From Rhodothermales bacterium (lineage in GTDB: Bacteria > Bacteroidota > Rhodothermia > Rhodothermales > VXPQ01): a DNA stretch of 27,578 bases. The stretch lies in contig JANQSQ010000584.1 in the NCBI GenBank assembly GCA_028283985.1, positions 1 to 27,578 of the forward strand, written 5' to 3'. Within the stretch, counting starts at the first letter, position 1, and every line of letters begins with the position of its first letter. Made by a program: the position numbers and the translations under genes. Shown here piece after piece: positions 21,122 to 27,578 of this stretch. The notes beneath the pieces are model-generated. The model saw nothing but the letters and a program-made list of their open reading frames with translations, did not search any database and had not been told where the DNA came from.

Positions 21122-24100
21122 TCAGGGTTTCTGGACAAGCGTTGCCGGGGGGCCTGTGCGGACTTTGTCCCCCACATCGCCTATGTCCCTGCGCGGCGCA
21201 TTCCACTCAACCGATGTCGGCAAAGGCGCCTGGCCCGATCCACGGGGCTCAAAGCGTAAAAACACAGACCGTTCTTCCGGCATGCGATCCAACGGGATAC
21301 GCACCCGGCTGCGCGTGTACACCAGCGTCTCGCGGCGGCCCAACTCACGACCGTCCCCGTCATACGCCACCACCTCGCCCACAAACGGACGATCCTGCGT
21401 CTCCAACAGAAACGTCGCCGACATCGTACCCACATACGAGATCGATAGCAGTTGAGCGCGAAGCTGAGAGGCCCCCTCTCCGGGTACGTACACGCCCGGA
21501 ACGCGCATCGTCACGCGGGCCGTGCGGTCCTCCGTAACCTCCTCGGGCATTTGATCCATATCTGCGTACCGGCGGGGAACGGACACGACGTCGAAGAACG
21601 CCGCATAGCCCTGCTCCGCCATCGCCGCATGCGCTTCCTCTTCCACCCCGTAACGAATAATGCCCTTCTCGCCGGGCATCAGCACCAGCACGCCCGGAAG
21701 AATGTCCACCACCCCGGACAAATCGCCAAGACGAGACGCCGATGCATCCTCGACCACGATCTCCCGGCCATTCTGCGTCGCCTCCGTATGCCCGAAACGA
21801 GCCGACACCGACACCTCCAGCGGTATCAGCGAAGGATTCGACAACTCGAACACTCCGCGCGGCTTCTCCCCGGTCAAAAACGCCACGTCGGGATAGATGC
21901 TCAGGTTCTGCTCCTCGGTCAAGCCCACGGGCAGTTCGCGCGACGTACCGAAACGCACCCCGCCCGGACCGATCGTGATCACGCGCTGGGCAGGAACGAC
22001 CGTCACCGACGCCTCCACCGTATGCGCTTCCTCACGCTCGCCCGAACGCATAATGAGGTCCATATTCCCCGCATACCGCCCCGAAGGCGCGCCCGTAAGG
22101 TCCAGCTCGCCTCCAAAACGAAGCAGGCGGCAATCGTCCTCCGATAGCGTCACCTCCGTATACAGACCCCCTACCGTCTGAGACGAAAGTTGCTCGCACG
22201 ACTCCGCATACGACCAGACCGGCGTAAGCACGAGCGAAGACGCCTCGACACCTCCTTCAGACCGGAGCAAGACCGGCGAAACCAGCTCGATGGAGAGGTC
22301 CATCTCCCCGTTCTCATCGAGGGGTTCGCTGCCGTCCGGCGAAAGCGTCATGCGGCCCCTGTGATACGGGCCTGAGACGTATGTCGATATCCGATCCGTC
22401 ATCGGATCCAGCGACACCTCGGTGTCCGCCGACTGCGCGCCGAAATCCAGGGACGACGCGCTTATCGTTACGCCAAGGGACAATAATTCCGCCACGGGCG
22501 CAGGCGCCACTTCTATGAAAAACGCAATCTGCGCCGTCTGCGTTTTGGCGTCGACAACCTGCCAGGTGTACTCCGTTGCGGGACGTACCTCCAGGGGCGT
22601 CCCGGAGATCGTTCGCGTCGGATCGCCGTCGACTTTAAGGCTCAAGTCGGGGGGCAGCACCGGCGTCAGCGTATAGGTATAAGGAGATCGACCGCCCGTA
22701 GCTTCCGGAAGAAGGATATCCGCAATGGTCTCGCCCACCGTCAAGACGAATACCCGACCGGCTATCGAATCGTCCGCGAAAGCGAGCGGCGGAATGTCAA
22801 GCACTGTCACCGTCACCTCTGCCGAACCGTCCTCCGCATTCTCCGCCGACGCCGTAAGAAGGTATTCGTACGTCGTCGTAACAATCACCTCGTCCGGCAC
22901 GTAGAAAGTGGGGGACTCTATGTCCGCTGCGCTCAGAAGCGACACGTCCGGCGTATCGCCCCGGACTGTCCATGCATACGTGTACTCCGGGTTATCGCCC
23001 GGAGCCCCGGATGCCGAGCAGTCGAACGAAATATCCTCAGAATCTTCGTACACCGAACCCGGATCCGCGCACGCCACCGCAAGCGCAGGCTTGTTCAGCA
23101 CCGTCACCGCCACCTCTGCCGTTGCATCCACCGCATTCTCCGCGCTGGCCGTAAGCAGGTACTCGTACCTTGTCGTCGCATCCACATCATCCGGGACATG
23201 GAAGGTCGGCGAAGCGATGTCCGCGGCACTCAATTGGTCCGTGTTCGCCGTACCGCCCCGGGCCGTCCAGGCATAATCGTAGCTGGAACCCGCAGGAGCG
23301 CCCGACGCCGAGCAATCGAACGCGATATCCTCCGATCCCTCGTACGCCGAACCCGGATCCGTACACACCACGCTCAGGAGAGGGCGGTCAAGCACCGTCA
23401 CCGACACCTCCTCTGTCGCGGGAATCGTATTCTCCGCCGAAACCGTCAACAGATACTCGTATGTTGTCGTCGCATCCACATCGTCCGGGACGTAAAAGGT
23501 CGGCGAAAGAATGTCCGCGGCGCTCAAAAGCGATGTGTCCAATGTATTCCCTGCCGCCGTCCAGGCGTACGTGTACTCGGAGGGCGCGCGCGTACCTGAA
23601 ACCGAACAACCCATCTCGAAATCCTCCGACCCTTCGTATACATCAAGGCGTTCCGGACACGTTATGCTCAGCACCTCCCTGTTCAACACCGTCACCGCTA
23701 CCTCCGCCGAACCGTCCACCGCATTCTCCGCGGAGACCGTCAGCAGGTACTCGTACGTCGTCGTAGCGGGCACATCCTCCGGCACAAGAAATGTGGGGGT
23801 AAGGGAAGCCGCATCCGAAAGCAGGTCCGTGTTCGCCGTACCGCCGCGCGCCGTCCAGGCGTATTCGTAGACAGAACCCTCCGGAGCGCCCAAAGCCGAG
23901 CAGTCCAGTTCAAAGTCTGCCGAACCCTCATAGACCGAAGCCGGGTCCACGCATGCCACATGCAGCTCGCCCTCATTGAGCACCGTCACCGTCACTTGGG
24001 CCGAACCGTCATCCACCTTATCCGCACTGACCGTCAACAGGTACTCGTACGTCGTGATCTCATCCACTTCCGCCGGCACCGCAAACGTCGGGGTCGGGCC

Positions 24101-27100
24101 GTCCGTACCGGCGATCAAACGATCCGTGTTCGCCGTCGAGCCCCGCGCTGTCCATACGTACGCGTACCCGGAACCCTCCGGAGCGCCCGAAGCCGAACAA
24201 CCCAGATCGAAGTTCTCTGAACCCTCGAATACCAAAGGCGGATCCGCGCATACCACGCTCAAGGCGCCGTAGTCGAGCACCGTCACCGTCACCTCCGCCG
24301 AACCGCCATCCGAGTTCTCCGCCGAAACCGTCAACAGGTACTCGTACGTTTCGTCTCCGTCCACGGTCTCCGGCACCTTGAAGGTCGGAGCAAGGAGCGT
24401 CACATCCGAGAGCAGCGCCGCGTTCGCCGTACTGCCCCGCGCCGTCCAGGCGTACTCGTAGCCGGAACCCTCAGGCGCCCCCGAAGCCGTGCAGTCCAGC
24501 GCAAAGTCTTCCGAACCTTCGTACACAGAAACGGGAGATGCGCAGTCGACAGCCAACGCAGGACGGTTGAGCACCGTCACCGAAACCGGCGCCGTCGCGT
24601 CCCGCACGCCCTCCGCGCTCGCCGTCAACAGGTACTCGTACGTCGTCGTCGCATCCAGCGCATCCGGCACGTAGAAAATCGGCGTAGGAATGCCTGTCGC
24701 GCTGAGCAGCGACGTGCCCTGCGTATCGCCTCTGGCCGTCCACTCGTACGTATAGTCGGTATTCCCCGTATCCCCTGAAACCGAACAGACCAGAGTGAAA
24801 TCTTCCGCTCCCTCGTACACCAGGGGAGGCGATTCGCAAATGAGCGCAATGGATCCAAGTTTAAGCACCCTCACCGTTACCCCGGCCGCGGCGTCTATCG
24901 CATTCTCGGCCGATACCGTCAGCGTGTACTCGTACGTTTCTTCCGCCTGTACGGTCTCCGGCACGTCGAACGTCGGATCCTCCACCGTCGCACTGCTCAA
25001 CCTGTCCGTGTTCGGCGTATTGCCGCGCGGCGTCCAGGCATATCGGATGGTGGAACCCGGAGGTTCCCCCGACGCCGTGCAGTCCAGATCGAAGTCCGGC
25101 GCGCCCTCAAACACCGGAGCAGGCGTTGCGCACGCCACCTCCAGCGGCTTCTTGTCAAGCACCGTCACCGTCACGTCGGCGGCGCCGTCCTCCGCATTGT
25201 CCGCCGTGACGGTCAGCGTGTACTCATATGTCTCGTCGCCGGCCACATCATCCGGCACATCGAATGTCGGATTTCTGACGGTCGCGCTGCTCAACCTGCC
25301 CGGAACCACGGTACCGCCCCCTCCCGTCCACACGTAGTCGTAGGCAGCGCCCGAAGGCCCGCCCGAAGCCGAACAGTCCAGCGTAATGTCGTTCGCCCCC
25401 TCGTACGCCTCGGGGGAAGAATCTGTGCAGGCGACCGTTATCGGGAGCTTGTTCAGCACCGTCACGGTAACGTTCGCCACACCGTCCTTCGCACCCTGCG
25501 CAGAGACCGTCAGCGTGTATTCGTACGTCTCGTCGCGCTCCACATTGTCCGGCACATCGAATGTCGGCGAAGCCACATCCGTGGGACTCAAAAGCGACAG
25601 GTCGAATGCATTCCCCGCCGTCCATTCGTAGTCGGGTGCGATACCCTGGGGCACACCGGTAGCCGAGCAGTCCAGCGTAATGGCGCCCGCCCCCTCGTAC
25701 ACCTCGGGAGAATGATCTGCGCATGTGACCATTATCTCCGCCTTGTTCAGCACTGTCACCGTAACGTTCGCTGTGTCAGGCTCCGCATTGTCGGCGGTTG
25801 CCACCAGCCTGTATTGGTATGTTTCGTCGGCGGCTACCTCTCCAGGCACGGCGAACGTCGGCGTGGACCCGTTCGTCCCCCTAAGCCTGCTTATGTTCGG
25901 CGTATTCCCGCGCGCCGTCCATTCGTATTCGTAGGTGGAAGTCGAAGGCTTACCTGTAGCCGAACAATCCAGTACAATATCGTCCTCTCCCTCATACTCC
26001 GAGTACGGATTGCCTGGACACGCGATGACGATATCCGGCTTGTTCCGCACCGTCACCGTAAAATCTCTGACAGCCTCGTTCGCATTTAACGCCGATGCGG
26101 TCCACCTGTACTCGTACGTCTCGTCGGTAGTTACCTCGTCCGGCACATCGAACACCGGCTTGGCTATAGTCGCACTGCTTAACCTGCCCGGAACCACGGC
26201 GCCGCCCCGCCCCGTCCAGGCGTAGGAATAGGGGTTGACCGAGCCCCGGGCCGTGCAGCCCAGCTGGAAATCGTCGCCCCCCTCGAACAGATCATCGGGC
26301 GGACCTTCGCAATTGTCCACTATGGTGCGGGTTTTCGCCTGCACCCTCACTGAAACTTCCGACCCGCCTATTGCAACGCCGCCTGCCATTGCCGTTACCG
26401 TGTAGTCGAATTGCTCGCCCCGAAAGGGCACATCGTCCGGCGGGGTGAACAGTGGATCGACCCGGTCGATGTCGGTATTGTCCAGATGGGTTGCCGGACT
26501 CCACACCCACTCGTCGACGGTATGCGTACCCTTATCCGTACAGGCTAACCTGAAGGGAGAAGACCCCTCATACACGGTGTAATCCTCAGGACAGTCGACC
26601 GGATCGAGATTGTTCACCGTAATGCGAAAACTTGCCGCGTCGTAATTAATCGGGTTCGGATCCGGCTCGGACGGCCTGGTCACATAGACGCTAATGACGT
26701 AGTCTATGTCACGCGGCACATCGCCGGGGGTAATGAACCCGACGGTATGCCGGTCCCTGGCGGTAGAGGTCAACAGCGACGAGAGATTGCCCGCCGCAGG
26801 CGGAACGCTGGAGCGCCACCTGTACTCGTATGGCCCCCCGTCCAGAGAGGTTATATCCTCCGTTTCGCAGGTCGTAAGGTCTTCGTTGCCGTCGCCTTCG
26901 TCAATGTCGATGTCGTACAAAGGCTGAAGTTTCGAGGCGTCGTCGACCCAGCAGATGATCTGGCTTTCCTGCATCGTGATCGTAACGGTTTCCGTAACGT
27001 CATCGATACCCGGCGCCGACAGCGTGACCGTGTATTCGAGGTCTTCGGTTTGTTCGTTTTTGTTGGGTATCGTGATGTCCGGAACGTTCAACGTCGTGTG

Positions 27101-27578
27101 GAGCGTGTCCGTCCTGGTCAACCAGGATCCGGCCTGTGGACCTTCCCAGAGATAGGTGGGGGCATCCGGCTCCTCCGTTACCGAACACTCGAAGTCATAG
27201 GTATAAGGCGTCCCGAAAAAAGGGACTACATCGGGCAACGTTTTGTCTTCGCAGTCGATGACAGGAGCCCTCCCCCTGTTCGCCAGCGCCAAGGCATCCT
27301 CGGCGGCCTGTGCGCCTTCCCCGCCTTCGACCACCCGGACCGTCACTCTTCGCCGCGCCGTCCGAGGCGCGCCCGAGGCCGAAGACGTCATGGTCGCGAT
27401 GTAATGGTACTCCTTGCCTGCGCTCCCTGAAGGCGCCGTAAACAACGGAGACGACAGGTCCGCCGCCTCCAGAGGATCCATACTCGTGCCCCACAGACCC
27501 TCCCACTCCCATAGTACCGACGCTTCGTCCGCGTCATAGTTCATACGAAGCGACAAGGGATCCACCCCCTCGCAGTCG
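21122..27578 (-). CDS. Giant Ig-repeat surface protein with DUF4402-like and PapD-like C-terminus (5' end outside window)
   Basis: At least 2,151 codons are open to the window edge; the first in-window bases read DCEGVDP in frame, so the gene continues upstream. The first about 1,600 residues form at least 16 Ig-like repeats of roughly 80-90 residues. Each begins with V.C....VYEGSEDF.LDCSASG, then YAWTARG, PTF.VPD, TTYEYLLTVSAENA and a VTVLN linker, with two conserved Cys. Next comes a putative-Ig domain with TGGRSPYTYTLTPVLPPDLS and ISGTP (about 22490-22780), then a DUF4402-like fimbrial-type domain with LDFG...LRFGGELDLTGAPSGRYAG (about 21990-22490). The end is PapD-chaperone-like (about 21230-21910: IYPDVAFLTG, FELSNPSLIPLEV, LPGVLVLMPGEKGIIRY). 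It is probably secreted and adhesive or fibre-forming, given the adjacent usher-like gene. No T9SS C-terminal signal was seen. Confidence 0.75.
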   Translation of the reverse strand, partial: DCEGVDPLSLRMNYDADEASVLWEWEGLWGTSMDPLEAADLSSPLFTAPSGSAGKEYHYIATMTSSASGAPRTARRRVTVRVVEGGEGAQAAEDALALANRGRAPVIDCEDKTLPDVVPFFGTPYTYDFECSVTEEPDAPTYLWEGPQAGSWLTRTDTLHTTLNVPDITIPNKNEQTEDLEYTVTLSAPGIDDVTETVTITMQESQIICWVDDASKLQPLYDIDIDEGDGNEDLTTCETEDITSLDGGPYEYRWRSSVPPAAGNLSSLLTSTARDRHTVGFITPGDVPRDIDYVISVYVTRPSEPDPNPINYDAASFRITVNNLDPVDCPEDYTVYEGSSPFRLACTDKGTHTVDEWVWSPATHLDNTDIDRVDPLFTPPDDVPFRGEQFDYTVTAMAGGVAIGGSEVSVRVQAKTRTIVDNCEGPPDDLFEGGDDFQLGCTARGSVNPYSYAWTGRGGAVVPGRLSSATIAKPVFDVPDEVTTDETYEYRWTASALNANEAVRDFTVTVRNKPDIVIACPGNPYSEYEGEDDIVLDCSATGKPSTSTYEYEWTARGNTPNISRLRGTNGSTPTFAVPGEVAADETYQYRLVATADNAEPDTANVTVTVLNKAEIMVTCADHSPEVYEGAGAITLDCSATGVPQGIAPDYEWTAGNAFDLSLLSPTDVASPTFDVPDNVERDETYEYTLTVSAQGAKDGVANVTVTVLNKLPITVACTDSSPEAYEGANDITLDCSASGGPSGAAYDYVWTGGGGTVVPGRLSSATVRNPTFDVPDDVAGDETYEYTLTVTADNAEDGAADVTVTVLDKKPLEVACATPAPVFEGAPDFDLDCTASGEPPGSTIRYAWTPRGNTPNTDRLSSATVEDPTFDVPETVQAEETYEYTLTVSAENAIDAAAGVTVRVLKLGSIALICESPPLVYEGAEDFTLVCSVSGDTGNTDYTYEWTARGDTQGTSLLSATGIPTPIFYVPDALDATTTYEYLLTASAEGVRDATAPVSVTVLNRPALAVDCASPVSVYEGSEDFALDCTASGAPEGSGYEYAWTARGSTANAALLSDVTLLAPTFKVPETVDGDETYEYLLTVSAENSDGGSAEVTVTVLDYGALSVVCADPPLVFEGSENFDLGCSASGAPEGSGYAYVWTARGSTANTDRLIAGTDGPTPTFAVPAEVDEITTYEYLLTVSADKVDDGSAQVTVTVLNEGELHVACVDPASVYEGSADFELDCSALGAPEGSVYEYAWTARGGTANTDLLSDAASLTPTFLVPEDVPATTTYEYLLTVSAENAVDGSAEVAVTVLNREVLSITCPERLDVYEGSEDFEMGCSVSGTRAPSEYTYAWTAAGNTLDTSLLSAADILSPTFYVPDDVDATTTYEYLLTVSAENTIPATEEVSVTVLDRPLLSVVCTDPGSAYEGSEDIAFDCSASGAPAGSSYDYAWTARGGTANTDQLSAADIASPTFHVPDDVDATTRYEYLLTASAENAVDATAEVAVTVLNKPALAVACADPGSVYEDSEDISFDCSASGAPGDNPEYTYAWTVRGDTPDVSLLSAADIESPTFYVPDEVIVTTTYEYLLTASAENAEDGSAEVTVTVLDIPPLAFADDSIAGRVFVLTVGETIADILLPEATGGRSPYTYTLTPVLPPDLSLKVDGDPTRTISGTPLEVRPATEYTWQVVDAKTQTAQIAFFIEVAPAPVAELLSLGVTISASSLDFGAQSADTEVSLDPMTDRISTYVSGPYHRGRMTLSPDGSEPLDENGEMDLSIELVSPVLLRSEGGVEASSLVLTPVWSYAESCEQLSSQTVGGLYTEVTLSEDDCRLLRFGGELDLTGAPSGRYAGNMDLIMRSGEREEAHTVEASVTVVPAQRVITIGPGGVRFGTSRELPVGLTEEQNLSIYPDVAFLTGEKPRGVFELSNPSLIPLEVSVSARFGHTEATQNGREIVVEDASASRLGDLSGVVDILPGVLVLMPGEKGIIRYGVEEEAHAAMAEQGYAAFFDVVSVPRRYADMDQMPEEVTEDRTARVTMRVPGVYVPGEGASQLRAQLLSISYVGTMSATFLLETQDRPFVGEVVAYDGDGRELGRRETLVYTRSRVRIPLDRMPEERSVFLRFEPRGSGQAPLPTSVEWNAPRRDIGDVGDKVRTGPPATLVQKP

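Noticed and set aside
21122..21300. T9SS C-terminal sorting domain on the giant protein
   Set aside because: The end reads as a PapD-like domain and a short polar tail, without the conserved T9SS end pattern.

Overview
The window most resembles a chromosome of the Rhodothermota/Bacteroidota group. The support is qualitative: a DUF3098-like small membrane protein, a DUF5916 outer-membrane protein, a DUF4402-like domain, secreted sulfatases, moderately high GC and mostly weak or absent Shine-Dalgarno sequences. No rRNA, tRNA, CRISPR array or transposase gene was seen.

Left part (1-2574) is cell-envelope housekeeping: the 3' end of a NamZ/DUF1343-type muramidase gene (+), a DUF3098-like gene (-), a PBP4-type D-Ala-D-Ala carboxypeptidase (+) and a MreD-like gene (+). 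Next (2679-6907, -) is an aspartate-family operon transcribed bifunctional aspartokinase/homoserine dehydrogenase, dapB, dapA. It is followed by two secreted sulfatase genes (7114-8886 and 8996-10543, -). A phased 19-20 bp repeat array lies between the sulfatases, and a 239-bp palindromic, MITE-like element lies upstream of the second.

The right half (10786-27578), all on the minus strand, looks like one envelope system. In transcription order it holds: (1) the 3' part of a giant secreted protein with at least 16 Ig-like repeats, then a putative-Ig domain, a DUF4402-like domain and a PapD-chaperone-like C-terminus; (2) a small exported protein of unknown function; (3) an ExbD/TolR-like protein; (4) a single-pass, very acidic TonB/TolA-like protein; (5) a second ExbD/TolR-like protein; (6) a TPR-type lipoprotein; (7) an outer-membrane usher-like protein; (8) an ExbB/TolQ-like channel protein; (9) a DUF5916 outer-membrane protein. 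Gaps inside the run are mostly 2-15 bp.

My working hypothesis is an outer-membrane secretion or surface-assembly machine related to chaperone-usher systems. A dedicated ExbB-ExbD-ExbD-TonB-like motor would power it, and the giant Ig-repeat protein would be its substrate or surface fibre. Classical ushers need no such motor, so this combination is the most interesting feature of the window. The giant gene also carries a 49-bp near-identical direct repeat at its 3' end, with a second in-frame C-terminal tail just past the stop. Family assignments come from reading motifs by eye, and no database search was run.
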